From NCBI RefSeq assembly GCF_014207635.1, contig NZ_JACHIE010000016.1:1-61204 (forward strand): a stretch of DNA of 61,204 bases, read 5' to 3'. Origin of the DNA: Acetobacter lovaniensis. GTDB lineage: Bacteria; Pseudomonadota; Alphaproteobacteria; Acetobacterales; Acetobacteraceae. Positions within the stretch are counted from its first letter, which is position 1. Each line of letters starts with the position of its first letter. The position numbers and the translations under genes were made by a program. The notes under the pieces are model-generated. The model worked only from the letters and a program-made list of their open reading frames with translations, searched no databases and had not been told where the DNA came from. Shown here piece after piece: positions 18,917-28,980 of this stretch.

Positions 18917-20391
18917 TAGTGCACGGTGCATGCCATGCACGGGTCAAACGAACGCACAATATGCTGCACGGAGAGCGGGGTCTGCTCCCCCTCTTTTACG
19001 GGAGCCCCCCTTAGCGCGTATTCAAGCGGGCCTTCCACCCCGGCGCTGTCTCGCGGCGAAAAGTTCCATGTTGTCGGGGCGATAATCTGATAACGTGAGA
19101 TCAGCCCTTTTTCCACACAGAGCCAGTGCCCAAGAGCACCACGGGCGGCCTCTGTCATGCCTATGGCGCGCCCATCGGGCACGGTGCCGGGCTGGGCGTG
19201 GCACCATGGCGCGCCCGGACGCAGGGCGCGGACCCATTGCTCCATAAGCGGCACAAGCCGTGCAACCTCCACAAGCCGCGCCACCACGCGGGACAGAACA
19301 TTCCCGCCATGATCGGCCACAAGTGCACGAACCAATGGCTGGCCTGCCATAAGCTGGCGGGCCAGAGCGCCTGTCTCGCACGGCAGCCCCGCCATACGGG
19401 GAGCCTTGCACCATGTATAGGATACGTCCTCGCGCATATGGGGTTCGGTTGTGCCTTCAAACGGGGGCAAAGGCTGCGGGGCCTGCGCCATATGGCTGAA
19501 GGTGTGATCTTCCCGCACTTCTTGAATATTCAAGGCCCGCACGGCCCCGGATTCAAAAATACCAGAGCACCAGTGGCGTTGTCGGGGATCTGATTCAAAG
19601 CCCGGATACGCCCCAAAACTTAAAAACCGATCATAGCTACGCCCACTGTGCTGCAAGGCAAGGTCCCGGGCAATTTGCAAAAACAGCCCAAAATCCGATC
19701 CATTCTGTTTATCCCTCCAGTGGCGGAGGTCCTGCGGAGCGGACAGGGCGGCAACATCCTCCAGCCTTGTGCCAAACAGACTTTCTTCCAGCGCGGCGCG
19801 TACACCCCCCAGAATACCCAGAAGGCGTGTGCATTCCTGCTTTTCTACCCCGCGGGACAAACCGCCGGGCTGTATGGCCAGCGTGTGCGGCCAGTGCCCT
19901 GCCAGAATACCCATGACATGCAGTGCCAGTGCCCGCGTTTGCAAAATACTGCGCACGGCACTCCCGCGTAACGCGGCAAAACGCTCATACGCCCGGGGGT
20001 GCCAAGGCTGCCCCTCATAATCCGGGCGAGCAAAATCGGGCATGAAGAACAGATGAAAATGCGTGAGATGATCTGCCAGATTTTCAGTTGCCAAAATCAG
20101 ATTGGTCGCAAGCTGGCCGTTATGGGTTGGCACCATACCCATGACACCCCCCAATGCCAGCGCCGCCGCATGGGACTGGGAGACAGAACATATGCCACAG
20201 ATGCGCGGCGCAATGACCAGTGCATCCATGGGGGTGCGGCCTTCCAGCACCCGCTCGATACCCCGGAACAGCGGTGCATTCACCCAGGCCCGCTCCACCT
20301 GATGCCCCACCACATCCAGCCGCACTTCCAGATCCCCTTCCACGCGATTGAAAGGACCTGTCACCAGCCGGGTTTTTGTCTGCTCCACCAT
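18916..20391 (-). CDS. hupV: Regulatory (H2-sensing) hydrogenase large subunit HupV/HoxC
   Basis: A 491-residue large subunit of the cytoplasmic H2 sensor. It has a Ni-Fe site (RICGICSVSQSHA near residue 64; DPCMACTVH at the end). The protein ends exactly at the final His491, with no cleavable tail. This is the hallmark of sensor hydrogenases and means HupD is not needed for it. It starts 8 bases after hupU. Confidence 0.95.
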   Translation of the reverse strand: MVEQTKTRLVTGPFNRVEGDLEVRLDVVGHQVERAWVNAPLFRGIERVLEGRTPMDALVIAPRICGICSVSQSHAAALALGGVMGMVPTHNGQLATNLILATENLADHLTHFHLFFMPDFARPDYEGQPWHPRAYERFAALRGSAVRSILQTRALALHVMGILAGHWPHTLAIQPGGLSRGVEKQECTRLLGILGGVRAALEESLFGTRLEDVAALSAPQDLRHWRDKQNGSDFGLFLQIARDLALQHSGRSYDRFLSFGAYPGFESDPRQRHWCSGIFESGAVRALNIQEVREDHTFSHMAQAPQPLPPFEGTTEPHMREDVSYTWCKAPRMAGLPCETGALARQLMAGQPLVRALVADHGGNVLSRVVARLVEVARLVPLMEQWVRALRPGAPWCHAQPGTVPDGRAIGMTEAARGALGHWLCVEKGLISRYQIIAPTTWNFSPRDSAGVEGPLEYALRGAPVKEGEQTPLSVQHIVRSFDPCMACTVH

Positions 20392-20399
20392 GCTTGCGT

Positions 20400-21398
20400 C
20401 TACGCCTTCGCCCCCGTACTGCTTGGCGGCACAAGCAGATGCTCACTCACTGCATTGCGGGCCACACGGTCTGGCGTTGCCGCTTTTGCCAGCGTGGAGA
20501 GCGCGACAAACCATGCCTTGGGCATATCGGTCGGCAAGCCGACAGGAATACCGGCAATGCGCGGGGTTTGAGTAAAGGGATGACCCGGCTCCTCAAACTC
20601 GGGGGCTGTGCAGTTAATGCAGGCATAGCCTCCGCGTGTGCAGGAACCTTCCCCGTTCCATAGGCGGTTATTACAGTCCGCATGGGCCTGCGTGCCAACA
20701 CATCCCATATATTCCATCATGCAGCCCAACTGGGCGGGCTGGCGCGCACTGGCCTTGTATTCGTAATACTCATTCCGCGTGCAGCCCTGATGCACAAGCT
20801 GGTCAGCATACAGGCGGGGGCGACCGACTGCGTCCATATCCTCCGCGTGCAGGTTTTCCTGCGCCAGCAGGGCCAGTGTTTCAATCACCCAGCCCGGATG
20901 CGTCGGGCAGCCTGCGATATTCACAACCGGCAAACCGGATTGAGCCCGAAAATCGGCCCCCAGCGCCCCGCCGGGATGAACCCCTTCATACTGCAACCCG
21001 CAAGCATCCAGAATATTGGGGGCTGCCGCAGCCATACCACCATAGGCCGAGCAACTGCCCACAGCCACGACATAACGCGCAACTGCGGCCAACTGGCGGA
21101 CCCATGCCATCATGGGCAGGTCCGTCCCCCCCATCACGTGGTAACGTCCTGTACCCTCCGGTCCGCGCAACACGGCCCCTTCCAGACACAGGGCATCCAT
21201 GCGCACACGACCTGCCAGAATGTCTGCCAGCAGTGCCTTGACCTCCGTACCGCTTTGCTCAGACAGGCTGGGATGCCACAGAAACTCCACACCCGCGCCG
21301 CGCAACTGGGCCACAAGGTCCGGGGTTTCAGCACACAGGAGAGACATGCTGCACCCGCCGCATCCCCCGGACTGAAGCCACAGAACAGTAAAAGCCAT
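20400..21398 (-). CDS. hupU: Regulatory (H2-sensing) hydrogenase small subunit HupU/HoxB
   Basis: A 332-residue Fe-S subunit of the soluble H2 sensor. It starts MAFTVLWLQSGGCGGC with no twin-arginine signal, and it lacks the C-terminal membrane helix seen in HupS. It is therefore cytoplasmic. Cluster cysteines are visible in VAVGSCSAYGG, NIAGCPTHPGW and the C-terminal CMMEYMGCVG...CNNRLW...CINCTAPEF set. The chosen start is 14 bases after hupT; an in-frame ATG 39 bases earlier overlaps hupT and has no homology. Confidence 0.95.
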   Translation of the reverse strand: MAFTVLWLQSGGCGGCSMSLLCAETPDLVAQLRGAGVEFLWHPSLSEQSGTEVKALLADILAGRVRMDALCLEGAVLRGPEGTGRYHVMGGTDLPMMAWVRQLAAVARYVVAVGSCSAYGGMAAAAPNILDACGLQYEGVHPGGALGADFRAQSGLPVVNIAGCPTHPGWVIETLALLAQENLHAEDMDAVGRPRLYADQLVHQGCTRNEYYEYKASARQPAQLGCMMEYMGCVGTQAHADCNNRLWNGEGSCTRGGYACINCTAPEFEEPGHPFTQTPRIAGIPVGLPTDMPKAWFVALSTLAKAATPDRVARNAVSEHLLVPPSSTGAKA

Positions 21399-21412
21399 AG
21401 TCTCCTTACCCT

Positions 21413-22774
21413 TTATTTTTCCGGCGACACGGCACACTCGCCATCCGGGTCAAAGGCTGGCAGGTCAAACGCCACCACCGCACCGCCGCGTGCTCCGTTG
21501 CGCACAGTAAACTGCCCACCATGCTCGGACACGGTGCCATAGCAGATGGCAAGCCCCAGCCCCGTTCCCTTGCCGACAGGCTTGGTTGTAAAAAACGGAT
21601 CAAAAATATGGTCCGCCACATTAGGGGAGATGCCACTCCCGTTATCTGCAATCTGAACATGCACACGCACGCCATCCCGCTTTGCCGTAACACACAGAAC
21701 AGGGTGCTGAACATTTTCCATGGCATCCAGCGCATTCTGCACCAGATTCATCACAACCTGCTGCATGCGCCCTGCGTGGCCTTCAACCTCCAGCGGCTCT
21801 TCCACATCCATGCGCGTTTCCACAATACGGTCCGCGCTGGCCAGCACCCATTCCAGCCCCGTGCGCACAACGGCGGCCATGTCAAACACCGCGCCAGCAC
21901 TCCGCCGGTCTGATGAAAAACGGCGCAGGTCAGCTACAATATCGCGCACACGCTCGGCACCTTCCACAATACCGTGCAGCGTCCCCCCCAGTTCTGAGAC
22001 AACCATATCCACCCGCAACGCCTGCCGCTCACGCGCGAACAGGGATGCGCCGGGCTGGGCATGGATATGCTCCAGATACGCGACCAGCCGGGGAATGAAG
22101 CGTTGGAGCGTGTAGGCATTGCCATATACAAACGAGATCGGGTTATTCAGTTCATGCGCCACCCCTGCGACCAGCCGCCCAAGGGACGCCATTTTTTCGG
22201 CCTGCACCAACTGCATATGGGCAGCCTTGAGGTTACGGTGCGCCTGATCCAGTTCGGAATAGGCCCGCCTGACCTCACCCAGAGGACGGCCAAGCAGCAC
22301 AATCCCCGACAGGCGTTGCCGCCGGTCATATAACAGCGTGCCATTGACGGCAAAAGGCAGCGCGCCCGACGTGGTGGAAAACTGGAACTCCCTGTCCTCC
22401 AACCCCTGCCGCCGGGTCATGCACCCTGCAACATCCGTGACTTTCAGCCCGGACGAAGGGGCGATCAGGTCCTCCAGCCGCGCACCGACAATGCTTTGCC
22501 CTTCCGGCGCAAAAAGTTTTTCCGCAGCAGCATTCGTGCGCACGATACGCAGCGCCGTATCGCACGCGACCAGCACATCGGACATGGAGTCAAACACGCT
22601 GGCCATAAAGGCGTGCGCTTCTTCCAGCGCTGCATTTTTGCGCTCCAGCTCCACCTGCTGCCCAATAAGCTGGGCCCAGGTTTCTTCCATTTTGCCTATG
22701 ACATTCAGCCAGATCTGCTCGCCCTCGGCAGAGGCATTGACAGGCGTGGGCTGTGGGGCCTTTCCGGTCAACAT
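21413..22774 (-). CDS. hupT: Sensor histidine kinase HupT/HoxJ
   Basis: A 453-residue soluble kinase that receives the H2 signal from HupUV and acts on HoxA/HupR. It has an N-terminal coiled segment, a PAS domain (about 65-190), a dimerisation helix with the phospho-His in GVAHELNNP, and an HATPase domain ([26 protein letters not shown]). A GGGGAGGG-like ribosome site 8 bases before the ATG at 22774 supports this start over upstream in-frame ATGs. It is the first gene of the hupTUV-hypF group and has no membrane segments. Confidence 0.93.
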   Translation of the reverse strand: MLTGKAPQPTPVNASAEGEQIWLNVIGKMEETWAQLIGQQVELERKNAALEEAHAFMASVFDSMSDVLVACDTALRIVRTNAAAEKLFAPEGQSIVGARLEDLIAPSSGLKVTDVAGCMTRRQGLEDREFQFSTTSGALPFAVNGTLLYDRRQRLSGIVLLGRPLGEVRRAYSELDQAHRNLKAAHMQLVQAEKMASLGRLVAGVAHELNNPISFVYGNAYTLQRFIPRLVAYLEHIHAQPGASLFARERQALRVDMVVSELGGTLHGIVEGAERVRDIVADLRRFSSDRRSAGAVFDMAAVVRTGLEWVLASADRIVETRMDVEEPLEVEGHAGRMQQVVMNLVQNALDAMENVQHPVLCVTAKRDGVRVHVQIADNGSGISPNVADHIFDPFFTTKPVGKGTGLGLAICYGTVSEHGGQFTVRNGARGGAVVAFDLPAFDPDGECAVSPEK

Positions 22775-22814
22775 CCAAGGCCCTCCCCTTAACTCATGCA
22801 TGAACGTGGCGGGG

Positions 22815-22820
22815 ATTATA
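22815..22820 (-). promoter_or_regulatory. Possible -10 element before hupT
   Basis: A perfect TATAAT on the minus strand lies about 40 bases before the hupT ATG, within the 196-base gap to the divergent yceI gene. No good TTGACA-like -35 is spaced correctly, so this would be a weak or activator-assisted sigma-70 promoter. No -24/-12 motif is seen here. Confidence 0.4.
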
Positions 22821-22970
22821 ACACAGGCCCAAGCTCCGCCTACCCACGGAAAACGAATCAAAAAACGGAAACAAAGCATTTATAGGATTGTTATTTATGC
22901 GTGCATCTGCGTCCTGCTATTCACATCAGAACACATCTTACCAACCTTACGCTCTGGAGCATTCCCCAGC

Positions 22971-23564
22971 ATGACCCGCACTTCTCTTTTATTTTCAGCG
23001 GTGTTTGCCGTCATCACATTCAGCACACACGCCGTCGCATCAGACCAGACCATTACGCAGGCATCCCATATCCAGTCTGGCACCTATGCGGTGGAAGCTG
23101 GTCATACCCAGATCGGGTTTTCCGTCCTGCATTTTGGATTCACCAATTACTTTGGTGTCTTCTCCAACGCATCGGGCACACTGGAACTGAATGCGCAATC
23201 CCCGGCGTCTTCACGGTTATCCGTGACCATTCCGGTTGCCTCCGTGCAGACAACCAGCACCCAGTTGACCGATGAACTCAAAAGCCCGCAATGGTTCGAT
23301 GCCGCTAAGTTCCCGGATGCGACCTTCGTTTCGACCAGCGTTCAAATGGTCGACCAGAACAATGCAACAATCCACGGCAAGCTGAGCCTGCACGGCGTTA
23401 CAAAGCCGATCACCCTGCATGCGCATTTTGTGGGAGCTGGCGTTAACCCGATAGACAAAAAATATACGACCGGGTTTGACGCCACAAGCACCTTCAACCG
23501 TAGCGACTTTGGTATAAAAACCTACGTCCCTTACGTAAGTGATGCAGTAACCCTGCGCATTTGA
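22971..23564 (+). CDS. yceI: Periplasmic YceI-family lipid-binding protein
   Basis: A 197-residue YceI-like lipocalin-fold protein that binds isoprenoid or fatty molecules in the periplasm. A signal peptide occupies residues 1-24 (cut after AVAS). YceI hallmarks include YAVEAGHTQIGFSVLHFGF, LHGVTKPITL and the C-terminal NRSDFGIKTYVPYVSD. The start is chosen for the signal peptide and the GGAG about 11 bases upstream. It is divergent from hupT and probably unrelated to hydrogenase. It resembles the deleted yceI copy at 49616-49784 closely in its last 25 residues. Confidence 0.9.
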   Translation: MTRTSLLFSAVFAVITFSTHAVASDQTITQASHIQSGTYAVEAGHTQIGFSVLHFGFTNYFGVFSNASGTLELNAQSPASSRLSVTIPVASVQTTSTQLTDELKSPQWFDAAKFPDATFVSTSVQMVDQNNATIHGKLSLHGVTKPITLHAHFVGAGVNPIDKKYTTGFDATSTFNRSDFGIKTYVPYVSDAVTLRI

Positions 23565-23597
23565 AAAGCAGAATTAGCAGCCCCCTCCAACGCACCA

Positions 23598-23617
23598 CAG
23601 GGATGCCCTGCTTTTTT
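23598..23617 (+). terminator. Short hairpin with T-run after yceI
   Basis: CAGGG-ATG-CCCTG followed by CTTTTTT, 34 bases after the yceI stop. The stem is only 5 pairs but GC-rich, so it is a plausible intrinsic terminator. Confidence 0.5.
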
Positions 23618-24110
23618 GGAACATCGTGGCGGCTATATGGCGGTATGGCTGCCACGACCCAGCCGCAGGGCATAATACTCCCGAGCCAAAAACTGCTAAA
23701 TAATTCCGATCCATAAAATAAATAAGTATATACGCCGCAAACAAATCAATTTATAGCCCAATAACATTAAAAGATAATTCATTTAAAATGCGGAAAAATA
23801 CGAATATTTATCATTCCTTTTATAACATATTCTGACTGCCATATTTCCTTTCATTCTACTCCGGAATCTGGCATAAGCCACATATATCAGCGATACGCCA
23901 AGCGTGGATAATACTGAGTGATTGATATATGTCATTACCTGTGCTGTATTGAGGATCGAATCATGGTCAGGTAACGCTAGGGCATTATGGTCACAGCCTG
24001 AACAGGCTTTTTAACTCCATACGCCCGCTTTGGCTGAATTTTCATCTGAACGCCCTGTTTATTAAGGCACCAGATCAGCCCGGCACTGCTGCACAGGATA
24101 ATTCTCGTCT
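23618..24110. other. Long AT-rich intergenic region with inverted repeats
   Basis: This stretch of about 490 bases has no convincing gene. The part from 23690 to 23860 is very AT-rich. A perfect 10-base inverted repeat (ACATATATCA / TGATATATGT, 23880-23889 and 23923-23932) encloses a 33-base loop. A second small hairpin, AGCCTG-AA-CAGGCT plus TTTT (23995-24012), lies about 100 bases before the diguanylate cyclase ATG and could act as a leader terminator. Confidence 0.5.
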
Positions 24111-25067
24111 ATGAACACCGCCTCCCTGCCTGGTCAGATTGATTTTTCCACCCTTCCTGACCTGACGACTCTGGGGCAAACACTTTTCGAGAAAGCGCCA
24201 ATCGGGACGGTCGTTGTGCGTTTGTCCGACAGCCAGATTATTCTACGCAATCCAGCTTTTCGCCATATCGCGGACGACAGAATTACCTCCATGTCCGCAC
24301 TGATCGACACCTGTTGCGTTGACCCCAAGCAACAGGAGCAGCTCCGCGCTCAGGTCCGGCAGGCCAAAAGTCGGGCCGACTGTGAAGAAACCAGCGAACT
24401 GCCAGAACTGGTGCTGGACCTGAAAGGAGCGGATGGCAGAATACGCATTGTGCAGCACTATGCGCTCTTCTTCCATAAACAGGACATCGCTATTGGTATT
24501 TTTCGTGATATTTCGGACATCAAGCGTAAATATCGCGCACTCCAGAGAGATGCCTTCACTGATGAACTGACCGGCGTTGGCAACAGGCGCGGCCTGATGG
24601 AACGCTGGAATGAGGAAATAGAGGACGACCCTGCCCAGACCATAGGCTTCCTCATGATCGATCTGGACCAGTTCAAACCGATCAATGACACGTACGGGCA
24701 TGCCACCGGGGATAACGTATTGCGGAGTCTGGCCCGCAGGCTGCGCAAAAGTGTGCGCAAAAGTGACTATGTGGTCCGTCTGGGCGGAGATGAGTTTGGC
24801 ATTCTGCTCCCTGATATTGAGAGTAGAATCATGCTGGACACAGTCAGTAACAAACTGCTGGCTGTTTTGCGCCGTCCCGTGGTGGTCGACACTCTCCGGC
24901 TTTCCCTCTCGGGTAGCATTGGCGGGGGACTTTACCCCGAAGATGGCAAGGATCTGGCGGCCATTATGGTCCATGCCGACCATTCCATGTACAGCACCAA
25001 AAAGAACTTTCCTGCCAAAAAACGTTTCCCGAACGAACCTGCCGCCGTCAAGATACCCCCTCCGTAA
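24111..25067 (+). CDS. PAS-GGDEF diguanylate cyclase
   Basis: A 318-residue soluble protein that makes cyclic di-GMP from two GTP. A PAS-like sensor domain covers about residues 20-140. The GGDEF domain covers about 147-305, with the intact active site GGDEF at 225-229. The product-inhibition site RxxD is present (RKSD, 216-219), so feedback control is expected. There is no membrane segment. The long upstream gap may hold leader regulation. The sensed signal is unknown. Confidence 0.92.
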   Translation: MNTASLPGQIDFSTLPDLTTLGQTLFEKAPIGTVVVRLSDSQIILRNPAFRHIADDRITSMSALIDTCCVDPKQQEQLRAQVRQAKSRADCEETSELPELVLDLKGADGRIRIVQHYALFFHKQDIAIGIFRDISDIKRKYRALQRDAFTDELTGVGNRRGLMERWNEEIEDDPAQTIGFLMIDLDQFKPINDTYGHATGDNVLRSLARRLRKSVRKSDYVVRLGGDEFGILLPDIESRIMLDTVSNKLLAVLRRPVVVDTLRLSLSGSIGGGLYPEDGKDLAAIMVHADHSMYSTKKNFPAKKRFPNEPAAVKIPPP

Positions 25068-25444
25068 GGGTATCCCAGCTCCTGCCTGTCACCGCTCAGA
25101 CCGAACACCTGTACGCTTAACCCGCCTTGCCGCCCGGCGAGGCTGGCGCGGCACTCTGTGCCCGATTGTTTTATATCGTATGGCCTGCGGGATGCGGCCC
25201 GCATGGAAACACTGAAATGCAGGAAAATGCGACCAGCATATCAGCACAACCTGCTACGTTAAGAACACTTCCCGACTACTCGTTCACCCGAATGGCACAG
25301 ACCCGGATCAGACCGGACATACCGGACAGCATAATGGCGGAAGAGCCAATGCTTACGGGCTGACAGCCGCAACAGGCCCCACCCCAACAAGATGCCTCCA
25401 TACACCAGCCGTACAACCAGACATCCATCCGGCCCAACAGGACG
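25068..25444. other. Intergenic, no gene recognised
   Basis: About 377 bases lie between the convergent diguanylate cyclase and UvrA-like genes. A 7-base inverted repeat (GATACCC / GGGTATC, 25052-25074) overlaps the cyclase stop but lacks a T-run. Short frames here have no motif. Confidence 0.4.
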
Positions 25445-27970
25445 CTACGCGGTATACCGCGCCAAAAACGGCGCAGTCACGCTCCCTGACATGTGTGCAA
25501 CATCATACGGCATACCCTGCGCCACAATGCGCCCTCCCCTACCGCCAGCCCCCGGCCCCATATCAATGACCCAGTCGCTCCGGGCCACAAGGCGCATATC
25601 GTGCTCGGCAACCAGAACGGTATTGTCGCCGTCCACCAGATCACGCAGGTGCTCCATCAACCTGTCTGCATCAAACGGGTGCAGGCCGGTTGTTGGTTCG
25701 TCCAGCACATAAAGCGTGTGGCCGCGCCGCTGTTTCTGCAACTCCGTCGCCAGCTTGATCCGCTGCGCCTCCCCGCCGGAAAGTTCGGTTGCAGGCTGCC
25801 CCAGAGTGAGGTGCCCCAGACCGCCGCGTTGCAATGTGGCCAGAATCTGCGCCGGGCCAGCATCTGCGGCCAGAAACTGGCAGGCTTCATCGACCGTCAT
25901 GGTCAGGAGGTCCGCAATGGAACGGCCACGGTAGGTGACCTCAAGCACCTGCGGTTTGTAACGCGCTCCATGGCATGTGGGGCATGGCGCGTACACACTG
26001 GGCAGGAACAGAAGTTCCACCATGGTCGCTCCGGCCCCTTCACAGGTCGGGCAGCGGCCCTTGGGCAGGTTGAACGAGAAGTACCCTGCATCGTACCCCC
26101 GCTTTTGCGCCAGTTCCGTTCTGGCATAGAGTTTACGGATCATGTCAAACAGACCCGTATAGGTCGCAAGATTGGAGCGGGGCGTGCGCCCTATGGGTTT
26201 CTGGTCAATGACCACCAGACGCTTGATATGCTCCAGACCCTCCACAATCCGGCCCTGCGGTTCTCCCATGGGATGAGAAGCCACAATGAGGTCTTCATCT
26301 TCCTCCTCCACAACCACCGGAGTTTGCCCCAGCGCACGGGCGACAATGCTGGTCAGCACCTGACTGACCAGAGAGGATTTACCCGAACCCGACACCCCCG
26401 TAACCGCAACCAGCATGCCAAGAGGAAAAGACGCCGAAAGATTGTCCAGATTGTTCCATGTTATCCCGTCCAGCCGCAGCCATGCCTGCGGCGTTCTAGG
26501 CGTGTGGGCTGTTCTGGCCTGGGGGGCAAACACATAATGCCGGGTGTGGGAGGCAGCACTATCTTCCAGCCCGGCAAGGGGGCCGGAATACAGTATCTCT
26601 CCCCCCCGTGTGCCCGCCTGCGGCCCCACATCCACCACCCATTGCGCATGGCGGATAATATCCAGATTATGCTCGACCAGAAAAAGCGAGTTCCCTGCGC
26701 GGCGCAAGCGCTCCAGTGCGGCAAGCAGGGCCTGTGTGTCCGCCGGATGTAACCCGGCTGATGGCTCGTCCAGTACATAGACCACGCCAAACAGGTTGGA
26801 ATGAATCTGCGTGCCAAGTCGCAGGCGCTGGTATTCACCGGGTGAGAGGGTCTGCACGCCCCGGTCCATCTGCAGGTAGCCAAGCCCCAGTTCTTCGAGC
26901 ACACCAATCCGGGCGGCCATGTCCTCCACGATCCGCTCCGCGGCAATGGCCGTTGCGTCTGACGCAGGCTTTGCGCCAATGCTCGCGCGGAGCGTTGCGG
27001 CTATTGTTTCCAGCGGCAGGGCAGTCATGGCGGCTATTGTGTGCCCGCCAAATGTGACACGCAGGGCATCGGCATTAAGCCGCTGGCCGTGGCAGGCCGG
27101 GCAAAGCGTGGTGGTCATGAACGCCTCAACCCGGCGGCGCATCATGGCACTTTGCGACTTGGCAAATGTTTGCAGAACATAACGCCGCGCACCCGTAAAT
27201 GTGCCTTGGTACGCTGGCTCCACACCCTGCGCCATGGCCTGCGCCACCTGCGCGTGGGTCAGGCCGGGGTAGACCGGGTGTGTTGGGGTCTCATCGGTAA
27301 AAAGTATCCACTCGCGCGTTTTTTTGGGCAAGTCACGCCAGGGAATATCAACATCAACGCCTCTGGTGATCAGAATGTCCCGCAGGTTCTGCCCCTGCCA
27401 TGCACTGGGCCATGATGCCACGGCCCGCTCACGGAGTGTGCGTGATGGGTCTGGCACCATGCTCTCCTCCGTCACATCATGAATATGGCCCAGCCCGTGA
27501 CAGCGTTTGCAGGCACCCATGGGCGTATTGGGGGAAAAGGATTCCGCCTCCAGCCGAGCCAACCCCGGAGGATAATCCCCCGCACGCGAGTACAGCATGC
27601 GCAGCAGGTTGGAGAGTGTTGTAATACTGCCCACGGACGAACGGCCCGAACTCCCTCCCCGCTGTTGCTGGAGAGCGATGGCTGGGGGAAGCCCGTCCAC
27701 CCCATCCACATCGGGAACAGGCATCTGCTGGAACAGTCGCCGGGCATAGGGCGAGACGGATTCCAGATAACGGCGCTGGGCCTCGGCATACAACGTGCCA
27801 AATGCCAGCGAGGACTTGCCCGACCCTGAAAGCCCCGTAAACACCACCAGACTGTCACGCGGGATGCTCAGGCTAACATTTTTCAGGTTATGTTCACGCG
27901 CACCCCGCACATGCACAAAACCATCATCTGCCTCCCGGCCTGTCTCTTCCGCTGGGCATCTGCCGTGCAT
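25445..27970 (-). CDS. UvrA-like ABC ATPase (UvrA2-type excinuclease subunit)
   Basis: An 841-residue soluble twin-ABC ATPase of the UvrA family, which binds damaged or drug-modified DNA. It has two Walker A motifs (GLSGSGKSS, GVSGSGKSS). The two signature regions read LSPGEYQRLRL (degenerate) and ELSGGEAQRIKL. There are two Walker B motifs (YVLDEPSAGLHP, YVLDEPTTGLHP). Zinc-type pairs CKRC and CPTCEGAG...CPTCHGA are present. It is about 100 residues shorter than standard UvrA (about 940), with the shortening in the N-terminal half where UvrB binding lies. This fits class II UvrA (UvrA2), linked in other bacteria to DNA-damage or drug tolerance. The amidase gene ends 11 bases upstream, so they probably share a transcript. 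Confidence 0.88.
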   Translation of the reverse strand: MHGRCPAEETGREADDGFVHVRGAREHNLKNVSLSIPRDSLVVFTGLSGSGKSSLAFGTLYAEAQRRYLESVSPYARRLFQQMPVPDVDGVDGLPPAIALQQQRGGSSGRSSVGSITTLSNLLRMLYSRAGDYPPGLARLEAESFSPNTPMGACKRCHGLGHIHDVTEESMVPDPSRTLRERAVASWPSAWQGQNLRDILITRGVDVDIPWRDLPKKTREWILFTDETPTHPVYPGLTHAQVAQAMAQGVEPAYQGTFTGARRYVLQTFAKSQSAMMRRRVEAFMTTTLCPACHGQRLNADALRVTFGGHTIAAMTALPLETIAATLRASIGAKPASDATAIAAERIVEDMAARIGVLEELGLGYLQMDRGVQTLSPGEYQRLRLGTQIHSNLFGVVYVLDEPSAGLHPADTQALLAALERLRRAGNSLFLVEHNLDIIRHAQWVVDVGPQAGTRGGEILYSGPLAGLEDSAASHTRHYVFAPQARTAHTPRTPQAWLRLDGITWNNLDNLSASFPLGMLVAVTGVSGSGKSSLVSQVLTSIVARALGQTPVVVEEEDEDLIVASHPMGEPQGRIVEGLEHIKRLVVIDQKPIGRTPRSNLATYTGLFDMIRKLYARTELAQKRGYDAGYFSFNLPKGRCPTCEGAGATMVELLFLPSVYAPCPTCHGARYKPQVLEVTYRGRSIADLLTMTVDEACQFLAADAGPAQILATLQRGGLGHLTLGQPATELSGGEAQRIKLATELQKQRRGHTLYVLDEPTTGLHPFDADRLMEHLRDLVDGDNTVLVAEHDMRLVARSDWVIDMGPGAGGRGGRIVAQGMPYDVAHMSGSVTAPFLARYTA

Positions 27971-27981
27971 CGGGAGTTCTC

Positions 27982-28782
27982 TTACTCCTGTGACGCCCTG
28001 ATCTCCGGGTCCTTGAAGCGGCGGTTGGCCAGCACTGGCAGAACCTCACGGGTTGCACGAATACGCTCCTTGTCCACATCGGCAAAAAGCAGGTCCGGGC
28101 CACTCCCCGCGCGGGCCACGGCAACCCCCATGGGGTCCACCAGCATACTGCACCCTATATTGCGAGGACCGCACTCGCCCACGGCGGCCACGTAGCAGGT
28201 GTTCTCCAGCGCACGGGCCGTTACCATAACCTCCCAGTGCCATTCCTTGCCGGGACCGCGCACCCATGCGGCTGGTACGCTCAGCAGGTCCGCGCCACGC
28301 ACCACAAGGGAGCGCGCGACTTCAGGAAAGCGCACATCATAACAGGTCATCAGCCCCACATGTATATCCCCCACCCGCACAATGGGGGGAAGTTCCGTGC
28401 CGGGCAGATAGTCGTTTGATTCCTTCATGTTAAAGGCATCATACAAATGCAGCTTGCGGTAACAGGCTACCAGACCGGTCGCATTGAGCACGATCTGGCA
28501 GTTATGGGTCAGCGCTGGTGTAGCGGGGGTGGCAATGCAGCAGATGACACTCAACGCCTTGCCTGCCAGCGCGTTAACCAGACCGCTGACAAATGGCCCA
28601 TCCAGCATTTGCGCAGTGCGTACGGTAATGCCGGGGTCGTGCATATCTGCCGCAATAATGCTCTCCGGTAGGATAAGCAGCCCCGCTCCCTCCGCGTCGG
28701 CCCGCTCGATCAGGGATACGCACTGGTCAAGATTGACACGCCATTCCGGTGCAACGGCAAACTGTCCCAGAGCGATTTTCAT
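27982..28782 (-). CDS. Carbon-nitrogen hydrolase (nitrilase superfamily amidase)
   Basis: A 266-residue cytoplasmic amidase. The catalytic triad is Glu40 (LILPES), Lys110 (CYRKLHLYD) and Cys147 (MTCYDVRFPE). The YRKLHLYD and CYDVRFPE blocks resemble omega-amidase or deaminated-glutathione amidase members, but the substrate cannot be fixed from sequence. The start MKIALGQF is the family's usual beginning; an in-frame ATG 48 bases earlier is unlikely. It is followed after 11 bases by the UvrA-like gene. Confidence 0.88.
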   Translation of the reverse strand: MKIALGQFAVAPEWRVNLDQCVSLIERADAEGAGLLILPESIIAADMHDPGITVRTAQMLDGPFVSGLVNALAGKALSVICCIATPATPALTHNCQIVLNATGLVACYRKLHLYDAFNMKESNDYLPGTELPPIVRVGDIHVGLMTCYDVRFPEVARSLVVRGADLLSVPAAWVRGPGKEWHWEVMVTARALENTCYVAAVGECGPRNIGCSMLVDPMGVAVARAGSGPDLLFADVDKERIRATREVLPVLANRRFKDPEIRASQE

Positions 28783-28980
28783 CCAAGGAATCCTTACGGG
28801 CCAAACCAGCAGGCTGACGCTGGCAGGCACACCAACACATCAGATTGAGCGAAAGCATAACCGATCAGGCGTAAAATCAAAGCCCCTGCGCCCGATACCC
28901 TGACCATCCCGATCCATTGCTTATCATTAAATTATCACACTTTGCCACACAAGGCTGGTGTATTGAGGCCACCTCTGTCT

